From assembly GCA_012861695.1 (NCBI GenBank), contig JAAOOA010000049.1, positions 310,001-374,000 on the forward strand: DNA of 64,000 bases, in the 5' to 3' direction. The notes under the pieces are model-generated. The model had not been told where the DNA came from. It saw only the letters and a program-made list of their open reading frames with translations, and made no database searches. Of the stretch, positions 10,391 through 22,416 are shown one piece after another (the first letter of the stretch is position 1; each line of letters opens with the position of its first letter). The stretch is from Trematomus loennbergii (taxonomy: Eukaryota > Chordata > Actinopteri > Perciformes > Nototheniidae). Made by a program: the position numbers and the translations under genes.

Positions 10391-12953
10391 CCCATCTGCA
10401 CACTGCCGTCGCATTGTACGTTTCTAAGGTAAGCGGACATGAGACTATTCAACAAAACTATAAATAATAATCTAAGTTGAGTTTTTAGCATAATACTTCA
10501 GAATCTTAAAATCCCTTAACGTTTGTATGCAATGTGCTAAATGCAACACTGGAATCAAGCAAATATTAATATGTTTGCATGACATTAGTTATTTATATTT
10601 TGCCATCACTTAATTATACGTTTAATACATTTAAGTTAAGCTAAGGTGCATGTGATGATAGCTAGTTAGTGCTCTTACCTGTGAGGCCTCCTCCAAACAG
10701 CATTATAACCAGACTGTATCATTAAAACTATAAGTACCAGTTCTAGATCCTTGACTTTAGACAAACAATTCAAAAGACAAAATGTATTTAAAGACCAATC
10801 TTTATTTGAAGGTGCCTCTTAACCTGAGATATTAGTTATACAGTAATAGTATTGACAATCTAAAAAACTGAGCAACTCAACGGTTCACTTTTATATTCTT
10901 ATTGTCTGAAGCATTTATTATTTTCATTTTTCCCCTCTCATATTCAGTGTGGATGGATTGAGACAGCGTGGTGTCCAGAGAGCTGCAGAGACTTCAGGGA
11001 GAAACCTCCGTGTGATGGACGTCCTGTCTGTTGGTTTGGCCGGAGAGGACTGAGGGTCTTTCCTCAGCGAGGAGGACCAGGCCTGATGGAGGAGCCCATG
11101 CTGGGCATAGCTGATAACCACCTGCACAGGCCTGTCTGTCACTTTATTTGACTAAATGTGTTTACTTATACATTTAATAGGTTTACACTTCTGTCCATAT
11201 GTGCTTTTTATTTAAAACATGTTTGATTAACTTTTGGTTCACATTTCAATAAATTGAATTTGTATTTGCACTCCTTTTGTCCATTATTCTTACTGAAAAT
11301 GTTAGATTACACATTCACATCTGATTGAAGATTGGCCCCATTATTATTTGCGTTGCAAACTCTGCGGTACAAGGTACATGTTGTGAAGCTCATAAAGTGA
11401 GGCAAATAGAAATAATCAGCTGATGGAGTGTAGATGTGGAAATAGGTGCATTCGATCAGCTGACTGTTTTCACAATAAAAGTAGTTTCTTAGTGAAGTGT
11501 CCTGTACTGGTCTTAACATCTCATAACATCAGCTTTTAATTTCCTATTGGATGTTTTTCTTGACCCTCGGAGAAAGAGGAGATGCTGAGTCGTGTCTTTC
11601 AGGCATGTCCTTTCCTAACAAAAATTACAGGAAACATAAAACATATTATTGCAGAACAAGTGGTTATTTATGAAAGAGGTGTGTTTGTGTGTTTAGGGGC
11701 TGTAGATATAATTACATTTTGTAATGTTTTTTTTATTTCAAACAGTGAGCTACAAAGACAATCAGATTATGAATGAACAGTATGAAATTCATCAACATTG
11801 AAATGTATTTTATTATCAAAATAATATTTAACTGTTATCAAAACTTAGTGCAACTGTAGAAGCTTGCTCTGTTGTCTCACTGAAAGAATAACTTTTACAC
11901 GTTTTTACAGACAATATTGAGAGATAAATAGCAGTTGTCACATGCGTTAAATATCTTTGCCTTCAATACCTTAAATTAGAGAGCTGACAGTCATATTGCT
12001 TGTTAACATCTAAATGTAACCCTTTGTATGGAAAAAACCCTCAACTTCACTGATGTGTAGGTGATCTAGTATTTAGTATTGTTTAATGGAATGTATATCA
12101 GTGTATTAAAGTCAATACTTCATTTATTTAAACCAATATCTTTCTTGATTCTTTGTACAGTATGAAAAAGAGTATTTGTACCTGTGCTGAAGTTCACTGC
12201 TGTGAGGAGTCCAGTTCTGCTCTCACTCTCTGGTCCAGCCTGTCTGCATCACCTGCACACTTTAAACAAACAGATAATATGTAAAGTACCATGTGTACAA
12301 ACAATATAACCGATTATCTTCTGTTGAACAGTTGGATTGTGTATTGTCCGAGTCAGGGTCCTATTTATTTTACTGTAACTTTGGAAGTTGTGTTACCAAT
12401 GCTTTACTGTTTATTTGATACCAATTTGGTAATGCAATTAATAAAAACAACAAGGTTTGGGTTCGTTCTTCAGATGACTGTGATGTTAACGTGTAAGCTC
12501 AATAATGAACTCCAGCTCAACCAACCATATTGTAATATCTAAGTAATCATCTTGAAATATGACATTAATAATTGTAATATACACACATCTTATTGTGAGG
12601 TTGATTTCACATACACTACTTCGACGTTAGCTTGTCTACATACTCGAGCATAGCCAATTTAAATTAACCTTAGCGATGCATACAGTTCCTACCTACATAA
12701 TAAAATATCTCTCTAAGTTACAAGGATGACCTTATTTTATCAACCTCAAACAGAAGCCTTTTGTTCTCCACTATTATCCCACTTAACGCTTAACACTTGT
12801 CTATTTCGTTTTAACCTTTATATATACGGTCTATGGTTTTAAGTTAACTTGGAGGCTACGATTAGCATCGTTAGCACCGATGTAGCTACCACTCGCTTAC
12901 ACGCTAACCCAGGCCTTAACATTCATTACGTAGCTGATTAAAATCATAAACAC
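10391..12953. other. AT-rich non-coding stretch, no gene recognised
   Basis: About 2.5 kb with only short, unassignable open frames (for example 12291-12542). Ordinary AAATAAA-like signals occur, but no exon with recognisable homology was seen. It may be the interior of a non-autonomous element starting at 10156, because gtgaaaatgggcattttaac at 13726-13745 looks like a repeat terminus. Confidence 0.4.
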
Positions 12954-13318
12954 TGTCACGATCTGTCTGTGTTGTGTTTTGTCTTGTCTTTTTCTGTCTT
13001 TGGTTTCCTGTTTTATTTTGAAAAGTGTTCACCCCGTCTTGCCTGTTGCTTTCTGTCTGTTTTCCCTCCTACCTGATTACCCGATTGTTTTCACCTGGTG
13101 CCCCTGTGTTTTCTCCTCCCTCCTCACCTGTGTCTTGTTTGTGTGATTAGTCTTGTGTGTATTTTAGTTCTGGTTTTTCTGTCTGTCATTGTTAGTTCCT
13201 TGTTTGTCTTTGACTGTGTCACGGGGTAGTGTTCTGTTTTCTACTTTGTTACCCTGGATTAAAGGAATTATCTTGGAAATCTGCATTTGGGTCCTGCCTG
13301 CTTCACTCAACCCTGACA
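12954..13318 (+). mobile_element. Solo LTR-like unit with 5-bp target duplication
   Basis: A 365-bp unit starts TGTCACGATCTG and ends CAACCCTGACA, giving TGTCA/TGACA inverted tips of the TG...CA type. It is flanked by AACAC on both sides (12949-12953 and 13319-13323), a 5-bp target duplication typical of Ty3/Gypsy-like and some retroviral integrases. No internal coding region is present, so it is a solo LTR or a very small LTR element. Strand is arbitrary. Confidence 0.75.
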
Positions 13319-14040
13319 AACACATAAGTACTCGAATTTCACTTACCGCAAAACGGCATTCATGCACCGTCTGTTTTAACCGCAGAGCGAGTCACAATAG
13401 TCCGATATATAAGCATGAAGAACAACCAAACACGGCCGGGGTCAAGTTGTGTTCCCTGGATGAACTGAGCAGGCAGAGTCCTTGTAGCTTCACGGAGACG
13501 GAGCAGCTAGCAGAGAGACAAGAAGCTAACAGCAGCAGTCACTTGACAGAGCTGTCACTCAATGTGACCACGCCCTAATGTATGCAAAAACTTTAAGACC
13601 TAATATAAATAAAAGGGTCATGTTGGAAAACAATTCACTCACAGATTCATAATCATGAAGGTGGAATCTAACTATATACATAATAAAATGTATTGCAGCC
13701 AGGGCTAGAAACGTTTTTTTTCTGCTGTGAAAATGGGCATTTTAACATGGGGGTCTATGGAAATTGCTCCTTTCTGCAGTCATCGCCTATTTGCCAATAT
13801 ATGAACTGCAGTTTGTGGCACTTCCGTATTGGCGTCCTGGCTCTTCCCCAGAGTTTGCCGCTTGGGCGCTGACCTCCCTTACGCAAAGAAAATATATTTC
13901 CCCATATATTAACTGTCAATATATTGCATTATTTTGTTTTCTGATTTACTGGTTAATTGAAAAGATTTAATAAAGGAAATCTTGCTGTTGGCTACACCAA
14001 GTGATACTGATTAATAATCAACATGAAAAACATATTTATT
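13319..14040. other. Non-coding, no gene recognised
   Basis: Includes an open stretch 13189-13578 that runs through the LTR-like unit and has no recognisable domain. The segment around 13720-13760 resembles a dispersed-repeat terminus. Confidence 0.4.
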
Positions 14041-14300
14041 CATATCTACAAAATATATTGAAAATATATTGAAGATATATAGAATAATATATTGTGTTAA
14101 TATATTACAATATATATATATTGAATAATATATTGTGATAATATATTTTACAATATATATATATTGAATAATATATTGTGATAATATATTGTAATATATG
14201 GGATAATACATCAGTAATTGCCGCTTTCCATATATTGAGTAATATATGTAAATATATATAATATATTGGTTGTGTATATATGTGAACATACATTTTACTA
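14040..14300. repeat. AT-rich tandem region based on AATATATTG
   Basis: Repeated gaataatatattgtgataatatatt blocks at about 14121 and 14166, and many atattga words, give an unstable, strongly AT-rich array next to the minisatellite. Confidence 0.8.
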
Positions 14301-14309
14301 TATATTAAC

Positions 14310-14775
14310 ATTTATATGGGGACATGTACTATAATATTCACAAATATATGGGGACATGTATGCTCTATATATTCAGATTTATATGGGGACATGTATGCAG
14401 AATATATTCACAATTATATGGGGACATGTACTATATATATATGCACAAATATATGGGGACATGTATGTACTATATTCAGATTTATATGGGGACATGTATG
14501 TAGAATATATTCACAATTATATGGGGACATGTATGCTCTATATATTCAGATTTATATGGGGACATGTATGCAGAATATATTCACAATTATATGGGGACAT
14601 GTACTATATATATCACAAATATATGGGGACATGTATGCGCTATATATTCAGATTTATATGGGGACATGTATGCAGAATATATTCACAATTATATGGGGAC
14701 ATGTACTATATATATTCACAATTATATGGGGACATGTATGCGCTATATATTCACAATTATATGGGGACATGTATG

Positions 14776-14785
<10 letters not shown>
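14310..14785. repeat. Minisatellite, 14 units of 32-35 bp
   Basis: The core ggggacatgta starts at 14318, 14350, 14385, 14420, 14455, 14488, 14523, 14558, 14593, 14625, 14660, 14695, 14728 and 14763. Spacing is mostly 35 bp. Two unit types alternate, one with attcagatttat and one with attcacaattat. Long open frames through it (14316-14879, 14356-14823) are by-products of the repeat, not a gene. Confidence 0.95.

Positions 14786-14811
<26 letters not shown>
14777..14811. repeat. (TA)n microsatellite
   Basis: Uninterrupted TA dinucleotides directly after the last minisatellite unit. Confidence 0.9.
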
Positions 14812-14814
<3 letters not shown>

Positions 14815-14911
14815 GATTTATAAAAGACCATGTACGTACCATATATTCTGAACATGAGTGCAATATATGTTCACAATGAGGAGAAATGCATGTTCTGATA
14901 AAAAAAATCTT

Positions 14912-15831
14912 TCATTTCATTTCAAACCTTTATTTATGCAGGTGAATCCCATTGAGATCATTGATCTCTTTTTCAAGGGTGACCTGCTGCAAGTAGGTTC
15001 CACATGAATACATAACAGAAAAACAAAAAAGGACATCATACAGCATATTTACAGTGACTACAGTTTACTATAACATTTACAGGTTCCAACAGTTTCCGAT
15101 TGGATAGCATCTATCCTTGCTTTAAAAACATTTAGCGGAACCAAATTGCTCAGACTGTTCCAAGTTAGCGGAGCTGCGCATCTAAATGCTATCTTCCCTA
15201 AGACAGTCCTAGCAGTTGGCACATTTAATAAAACCACAGCATTCGATCTCAGGCAGTAGCCACTTACAATTCGCCGTGAGATCAGGGAGCAGATGTAGGA
15301 TGGAAGTTTCCCTAACATGGCTTTATATATAAAAATGTACCAGTGACTGAGCCTCCGTACAGTTAGTGAAGGCAGACCAGCCCTTGCATACAGGGTACAG
15401 TGATGGGTTAATGCTTTACAGTTTGTCACAAATCTCAGTGCACTGTGATAGGCGGCATCTAACTTGACCAGGCAATTGGCAGGTGCATTCATATAGATCA
15501 GATCACCATAGTCCAGTACAGGTAAAAAGGTCACAGTGACTAGCCTTTTTCTGGCCTCAAGCGAGAAACAGGACTTGTTCCTGGAAAAGAAACCTAGCCT
15601 AACCCTCAGTTTTTAAGCAGGTTATTGACATGAAGTTTAAAAGTGAGACAATCATCAAGCCAGATACCAAGGTATTTGTAACAGGTAACCACTTCAAGTT
15701 TTATTCCTTGCGTAGTTAAAATATCTAAAACAGGCTCTGGTGTCTTTTAGCTTTTGAAAAGAGCATTACCTTGGTTTTATCAACATTTAAAAGAAGCTTA
15801 AGCGCTGAGAGCTGAGTCTGAATAATGAGAA
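14912..15831 (-). mobile_element. L2-like LINE, 3' end fragment
   Basis: The minus strand carries the C-terminal part of a non-LTR reverse-transcriptase ORF (15534-15058) with TFLPVLDYGDLIY, HWYIFIYKAMLGKLPSYIC and RTVLGKIAFRCAAPLTWNSL. This is nearly the same protein as the C-terminus of the longer LINE at 21.4-25.15 kb. The RT-proximal part continues to about 15831 with stops. The 3' UTR contains gatcattgatctcaatggga and ends in a (TGAAA)n tail, seen on the plus strand as ttcatttcatttcaaacc at 14917. It is 5'-truncated, as most LINE copies are. Confidence 0.85.
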
Positions 15832-15939
15832 GCTTAATTTGTTTTTTTCTATCAATGTGTAACAGTTATCAAAATACTCATTAAAAGAAGGACAAGAAAC
15901 GAATAAAACAACACATTATGTCATGACTCAAGAACATTT

Positions 15940-16470
15940 TTATGTAATTATGTAATAAAACCCACATTTTGTAATAATCTGCTGCATTCTGTAACAGCCT
16001 GAACGCAATATAAAATAATTCCCTGCATTTTGTAATAAATTATTACATTTTGCAATGGTTATTACAAAATGCGTGAGTTGCCCTTTTAAAAAACTGTAAT
16101 ATTCATTATGTAACCATAACCAAACTGTAAATATATCCCAAAATTGATGTTGATATACATGTTGGCTAATGAATATGGTAACACTTGATCTAGTTTTGGC
16201 CAATGAAAGATATTCTACTGAAGTATTTTTAAATTATGAGTAAGGATGATTCATGGTTGAATAAATAAATAAACAGTTGTAATGTTATTGTTTGCAACTC
16301 ATTTTGTAATAACCACAGCAATATGTAATAATATATTTCAAAATGTGGCGACATGTATTACATATTTGCATTGAACTTGTTTACTACATAATGGGCAAAT
16401 TATTACAAAAGGAGGTGTTATTACATAATGAAGGGAAAATGTATTACATTTTGTATAGGTATAGTTAATA
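15940..16470. repeat. Cluster of GTAATAA / TTATTAC motifs
   Basis: About ten copies of ttgtaataa or its complement ttattacaa occur in both orientations over about 500 bp (for example 15952, 15971, 16035, 16043, 16067, 16301, 16322, 16397, 16419, 16442). The density of mixed orientations resembles subterminal repeats of a non-autonomous DNA transposon. From 16470 to 16990 there is no recognised gene. Confidence 0.6.
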
Positions 16471-16996
16471 AATGATGCATTGTTATTTCATACAGGGCCA
16501 AAAAGAGCAGTCTGTTATCCTATTTAACAATCTTTTTTTGTTTCACCTGGTGACAACTTTAAACATGAGCTGATCACTCATTAAAACAATGTCCGGAACA
16601 GGGCCAAAAAAACAGTCTTGTACCCTATTTGATCGTCAATCTTGTTTTTTTCGTGCCTTTACTCACAAATTCTTGTGTTAATGGATGTTCTTATATCTGA
16701 TGTCTTGGTCCCTGGATGGTGGTTTACTACAGCATCTGTGGAACAGAACAATTACAAATAATTAGAAGTTCACAAAAGACAGCAGGAATTATAACAATAT
16801 CCATAATATCTATATTAAAGCATGGGCTGGCTTGGTGAATAATGTGGGAATACAAATAGTGGAAGAATAGGCTTTGTACATTTTCGTCTGAGTGTGGCGC
16901 TACTGGTTGGTATATTTTATGGAATTTGGACCAAGCATCTGCATCTGTAACAGTTCTGTTTAAAACTTTTTTAAATGTAATTGCATTCATCTTTAA

Positions 16997-17376
16997 AGGT
17001 GGGGTAGGTAAGTTTGAGAAACCGGCTCGAGATACACTTTGTGTTATATTCCATGGAATGCTCTTAACATCCCGATAGCAATGAATATCTTAAGTGCTTT
17101 GACAAAAATCCATAAAAAAATATCATCTGTGGAAGCGTAATACTGTAAAAAGCACATCCAATCATTTTAGCCGGCCCGGCTGAAATGACTGGATGGCCTA
17201 CCTGCCTGTCAGCCTTCCATCTGTGCACAAACTTATCTCGTGCCCTCATTGGTCATGTGCGCGTTCGTGTGTGTTGGAGGAGGGGCTCTGTAAGGAAGTG
17301 GCAGATTTTTTCCGGCTGTGTATTTTCAAATTCTAGCGCACTCGAGCTGGTTTCTCCAAAATTACCTACCCCACCT
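16997..17376. mobile_element. TTAA-flanked MITE, 380 bp
   Basis: Left end AGGTGGGGTAGGTAAG (16997) and right end TTACCTACCCCACCT (to 17376) are near-perfect inverted repeats that extend inward through gaaaccggctcgag / ctcgagctggtttc. Both sides are flanked by TTAA (16993-16996 and 17377-17380). TTAA duplication is typical of piggyBac-type transposition. There is no transposase inside. Confidence 0.85.
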
Positions 17377-17659
17377 TTAAAAGACTACTTTTATTGAATG
17401 AGAGTTTTACCTAGCACAATGAGCCTGGGGTGGTGGGAAGGGAGAACTGGGCCTCGGCATCGGCAGGAGTGGTAGTCGCCTATGAGTATTAGAATTTAGA
17501 TAACAAAGGCATAGAAAAACCCTGAAATATGTACTGACACAAAGCTACAACCCTCGATTTTGTAAGTAGTAGTAGTAAATACATACGTATATACAATATA
17601 CAACAATACGCATAATGCAATTAGCAGTACCAGTAATAAAATAACTGAATAAATAGTAG

Positions 17660-17745
17660 TAGAACCTTTATTTAGCCAGGAAAATCAATTAAGAACAAAT
17701 TCTTATTACAATGATGACCTGACAGGAGGCAAAAGGCGTCCTGAG
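17660..17745 (-). repeat. Possible LINE 3' tail
   Basis: cctttatttagccaggaaaa and a following acctgacagg resemble the reverse complement of the L2-like 3' UTR seen elsewhere in the window (tttatttatgcaggtgaatc at 14930; ttaaataaaggc at 25139). Only about 85 bp can be aligned by eye. Confidence 0.35.
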
Positions 17746-19575
17746 GGGATGGGGTTTGGGAGGAAAAAAATAAAAAGACAGACTCCGGGCACTACAGAAC
17801 CCAGGAGACAACACAATGACACAGAGCAGAGATGACAGGCATAGCAGTTAAACATATAAAATCTCTAAAACAATATTGCTGTGGTTCAATCTGTCATTAA
17901 AATAATATAGAACATTCATCCATTCAATCCTTCATGGCAAGGATAACTAAGCTGAATAGTGAATAAAGTGATATGTGAAAAGTAAAATGACAGTGAAATT
18001 AAATGACAGTGCTCACCACTGCGATCTGGCTCCTCTGTCCTCGTAATTTGGGTCTGATTCCTCACTACTGATGTCTGCCTCTGCATGGGCCCTCTCTCCT
18101 TATTTATTCTGTCTCAGTCACCACTGCTATCTGGCTCCTCTGTCCTCTTGACTTGTGGTTCTGCAGGCTTAGTTCGACCTATGAATTTCAACAATGCTCC
18201 TGTAAAATATATAGATATATAGTATTATGGGTCAACATTAAAATAACATACACTGGAGAGCAAAATGTGAAATGCCATTGACTGTAGGCTACATATTATC
18301 CACACAATTGTCAGCAGGGGCAATAACAACTAAAATGTGAACTAACTTGAATGCATTAGTCCACAACACATAGCCTAACGTAGAGTAGAGAATGAATGAA
18401 TGGTTTCTGCAAAATACACAGAAATAGAAATAAGGTTCAAATTACAATAACTAACCAGACGATGGTTATTAATAATAAGCAACAGCAATACTAATTGTTG
18501 CTAAAACACATTAGACACGTTGCAAACACACGGCTAATAAAAGCTAAGTTAGCATCTCATCCACACACTATCATAGCTTAACTTAGCTAACTAGCTAGCA
18601 TTAGCTCAATTCCTGAACAACATAGAAACTAAAAACGGGACATCAAGACTCATTAACACACTGACTGAGCAGGACACTATGCATACAATCTTATAACATT
18701 ACCAACACTAAAGATCTGCATATATGCTCACATTCTTCACGAACGCATTCTCTCTGTGACGATGGTAATTATGCATGTGACGATGCGCAATAATGTCCTG
18801 AACGCACATGTGTAACCAGCTCGAAGACCCGTAGCTGAACTACTTTAGCTGTCCCTAAATGTGCCTGACTAAAACACGAACGATATAATGCAGATCAAGG
18901 AGAACAAGGGGAATTTACAAGACATAGACTAACTGTGGTTACATTACTTAACTAGCTCATCATCGTCACCAGTCAGAAAATGTCCGTTAGCCGTGGGGCT
19001 AGTTTTCGCTATGTTAAACTCCATTGACTTATGCTAAAATGTTAGCGATCTAAAGGTCCGCTATTTTTGGCTGTTTTGGGTCGACTTCAGTTGACTGTAA
19101 AATCGAAAATCTTCGAAATTGAATGTTCACAAAGCTGCGGACCGGTTATACACTCATACACGAGGGAACTAACATAGCTAATTTAACTAACGTTAGCTAA
19201 TGTAGCTGGTGTAGTGCCGAGAGACGGGACATACGGATTAAGCAACTAGACTACTTATAGTGTACATGCAGAATTATTTCAATTTAAAATAGTTTTAAAT
19301 GCTCACACACATACCTGACTCTGGTGCTGTATTTTCCTCTCGTTTCTTTTTAATTTTCCGTTTCGAAGCACCTGATGAATGCTTTCTCTTTGACACTCAG
19401 CGACAGAATCAACAGACAGAGGCAGCAACGCAGATTTGAATCTGCCAATCAGATCAATCTATTGCTGGAGAGGGGGGGGGGCTCCCCGAAATCAGCCGGA
19501 AGTGGCGCATTCGAATACTGTTTGGGCTGTCTGCCGTGGATGGGCCGCGTTCCACTCCAAATAGCCGGTCGGCCG
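17746..19575. other. Non-coding stretch, no gene recognised
   Basis: About 1.8 kb of unremarkable sequence with many gctaac/gttagc words. The open frame 19375-19578 has no recognisable domain. Confidence 0.4.
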
Positions 19576-19770
19576 TAATATATGCATAGATATATATGCG
19601 TGCATATATTCATATATATATGCGTGCATATATGCATATATATATTTATATATATATATATATATGAATATATATGCGTGCATATATGCACGCATATATG
19701 AATATATATATATGCGTGCATATATGCATATATATATGCGTGCATATATGTGTGTGTCTATATATATTTA
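19576..19770. repeat. Self-complementary ATATATGCGTGCATATAT array
   Basis: gcgtgcatatatgcatatat words repeat about six times, mixed with TA runs. Each gtgcatatatgcac core is palindromic, so either strand can fold. Open frames here are artefacts. Confidence 0.85.
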
Positions 19771-20269
19771 TAAACTGTATATTATTTTCCATCATTCAAT
19801 GGACAATTTGTACTTTTTTTATATGTAGGCTACCATCAAACATATGTTCATATATAAAGTGGGTAACTATACAAAACGAAGTGAGATAACTGTTTATGAA
19901 TATCTGTTCAATTTTATGTAAACTCATGAAAGATAAATGAGTGTTTCAATAAAACTATTACATATAAATGTATAGTGCAGTTTTTGTTTTCATTGCAATA
20001 TATTTTTTTTATATGTATCAATATATAGCCATACATGGTCCATGCATATATTGCAATATATTTAAAAATATAAGGACTACTTTCCCATATATGGAAATGT
20101 ATGATCCAATATATTGTATTATATTTACCAATATATTACAATATATTTTTGTTTCATAAGGGCTAGGAGCCCTGTGACCATCAGATTTGACGACGCTGAT
20201 TGGCTGAAATTATGTTTCGGCGGCATAGTTTAAAGATAGCAACAGTTGGCTTCTGCTGCACTTGCTGCA

Positions 20270-20307
20270 CTCTCGTCTGGGCGCTGTGCATAGCGCCCAG
20301 ACGAGAG
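20270..20307. other. Perfect 16-bp hairpin
   Basis: CTCTCGTCTGGGCGCT (20270-20285) is followed by a 6-base loop and its exact complement (20292-20307). It lies in a non-coding stretch left of a hAT-like terminus. Confidence 0.85.
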
Positions 20308-20528
20308 GGAGTAATGATGCACTGGCAAGGCCAGGCAGGAAACATGTGACTTATCAGTAACTTTAGACATCGTAACACAATTTTAAACGAGATTTTATTA
20401 TTATACATTTTACTGATACCAATTATATAATATTGACCTTGTTTATTAAAAATAAAAATAAAAATAAAAAATATTTTTTTTAAATATATATATTTTATTT
20501 TTTTTATTTTTTTAATGTGGGAAGAGGT

Positions 20529-20570
20529 GGGGCGGCGCCCCTAGCGCCCCTATGGGCCGGCCGCCACTGA
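20529..20570 (-). mobile_element. hAT-like terminal repeat, orphan end
   Basis: On the minus strand the sequence starts CAGTGGCGGCCGGCCCAT and continues GC-rich. CAGTGGCGG is a common hAT terminus in fish. No matching opposite end was found in the window, so the element is truncated. 20160-20530 may be part of it. Confidence 0.5.
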
Positions 20571-20870
20571 TTATGATGATGAATGCATTTTTTTGCCACT
20601 AAAATACAGCAACACATCTTTGATTCATGTCGTTTATAACTGGAATATTACAATTATTATTAACTTTGTCTGTACAAAGTAGCCTGTCCAGGAAATATGC
20701 CCAAATCAACAAAAACTGCGCGCCGGCACGCAAGACGCTCCGCTTCTGAAACGCGCCTGGTGGGGTTTGATGCTGTAGGCGGTCGGAACAAAACCGCGGC
20801 CCAGCCGTAATGCGGCGCAGACGGACTCGGTGGAATCTAGGGGTAATGGCTGCAGGGCAGAAGGAAGGTA
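20571..20870 (+). repeat. Dispersed repeat, paired with 41885-42160
   Basis: From gatgaatgcatttttttg through aatacagcaacacatctttg, ttgtctgtacaaagtagcct, gacgctccgcttctgaa and acgcgcctgg to gcgcagacgga and ggtggaatctagggg, it matches 41888-42155 with few differences. The second copy has an extra cttctgaaatg block. It is non-coding. 20870-21350 holds nothing recognised. Confidence 0.9.
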
Positions 20871-21369
20871 ATGGAGAATAGGGTTGCCATGAGTGTGTGA
20901 TGAAGGGAAAGTGAGCTCGGGCAGGTTAGCAGAGAGACGAGCAGGCGAGGGGTGATCCCGGCACACAAAGAGGCTGGTTAGTCACACAAACATAATTAAT
21001 TTTAAGAGTCATTAACTAAGTCGTCCTGGAAGCGAAACCGCCGATTTACCAATCTGCCAAAGAATGGTTGATGAGGCAGGGTAGATATACTGCAAGCTTA
21101 TGGTTATGGGCTGATGAGAGGAGGAGAGTTGGAGAGATGATGAGCCAACTGCAGACAGGTGTGCATGATGAAGAGCAGAGCGGGGAACGAGAGAGGGAGA
21201 CCAGCAACATACCCTTATGCATCAATCAATGTTGAAATATTATATACTACAGTTAATGGGTATTCAATGTAAATACGATTGGATATATCGTCAAAGGCTA
21301 GCCGACAGACCGACAGACAGAGGCCTGAATCCTACACACTACTGAAACCACAATCAGGTCATCTACGAT

Positions 21370-21740
21370 CTGCGGAGGCCTGCTCCCACCTGTAGAGTAC
21401 GGCTGTACTGAGGAGGATTTTATCCCGGAGACATCGCGGTGAGACGGAGTGGCTCCACCTTCGGGCTGGGGCCTGCTTCCACCAGGCGTGTGCTGCTGTG
21501 CGGAGGAGGATTTGCCGCGGCTGGGGCCTGCTCTCCACCTGTCCTGGTTCTGCTGTTGCGGAGGCCTGCTCCCACCTGTAGTGTGCTGCAGTGTTGTGTG
21601 CTGCTTTGCTGAGGAGACCTTTTACCCCGGGGATACCACGGAGAGACCGGAGCGCTTCCACGCTGCTGCTTTCGCCTGTCCTTTGCTGCTGTGAGGAGGA
21701 GGATTTTTGCCCCAGGAACATCGCGGATACTGTGTGCTGG
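21370..21740 (+). repeat. LINE 5' UTR with degenerate internal repeats
   Basis: Blocks such as ggcctgctcccacctgtag, gctgtgcggaggaggattt and ggggcctgct recur three to four times at about 55-110 bp intervals. Iterated promoter-bearing monomers are known in 5' UTRs of other LINEs; a promoter role here is inference. Confidence 0.6.
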
Positions 21741-21749
21741 TCTGGGAAA

Positions 21750-22416
21750 ATGGCCCATATCGTGATTCTGCTGTGCCTGTTAACTGTTCTGGACTATGAG
21801 AAGATCTCTAGTCATTCTGAGAAGTCTACTGGATTCAGGTCTGTTCTGCCACCCGCAGTGGGCATCCCCTGCAAAGGGTCGGATGTGTTACACAAACAGT
21901 TACCGGTTGTCTTGTCGCAGACAATCTGCTCGACAAAATATGTTTGTCTTTTTTGTTTGCCTGCGATGATGGTACTTCAGGACTGCTTCTTAAACTCTAA
22001 TCAAACTCTCGCAGACTTTTCCGGTGATTCTAAAGTAGATGACAATGTATGTGTGTCGTTTAAGAGGAAAAGATGCCTGTTTTTTGTTGTTGTTGTTATT
22101 ACTGTCAGGAAATGTTCAACCTAACCCTGGTCCGCCCAGTAGTAGTAGTCAGATCGCTACTCCTGCTGATTTTAAAGCTAGGTCTGGGTTGTGTTTCATC
22201 CACTTGAATGTGCGTAGTCTGTTAGGTAAACTAGATTTTGTCCACATTTGGGCAAGCTCGACTGACGCTGACGTCATTGTGTTATCAGAAACGTGGCTAA
22301 ATAAAACTATTTTGGCCTCTGACATATCCTTAAATGGTTATAATGTGTATCGTACCGACGGCCTAATAAAGGTGGTGGCGTTGCCATTTATGTTAAGAAT
22401 AAGTTCAGTGTAACCA
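21750..22416 (+). pseudogene. LINE ORF N-terminus with 2A-like motif and start of endonuclease
   Basis: ATG at 21750 opens an N-terminal segment (MAHIVILLCLLTVLDYEK) that changes frame near 22060 into a hydrophobic run CFLLLLLLL followed by SGNVQPNPGP (22105-22134). NPGP preceded by a V-x-x pattern is the signature of 2A-like ribosome-skipping peptides, known from several APE-type LINEs. The classical D and E of D-V-E-x-N-P-G-P are N and Q here. Directly after it come FIHLNVRSLLGK and VIVLSETWLN, motifs I and II of the endonuclease. A one-base shift at about 22362 ends the frame. Confidence 0.7.

Noticed and set aside
14310..14785. CRISPR-like array
   Set aside because: No unique spacers; units are contiguous variants in a eukaryotic context.
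14316..14879. 187-codon open frame
   Set aside because: Runs through the 35-bp minisatellite; other frames and the other strand are also open. A by-product of the repeat.
21359..21758. Minus-strand frames of 112-120 codons
   Set aside because: Shadows of the GC-rich LINE 5' UTR repeats.
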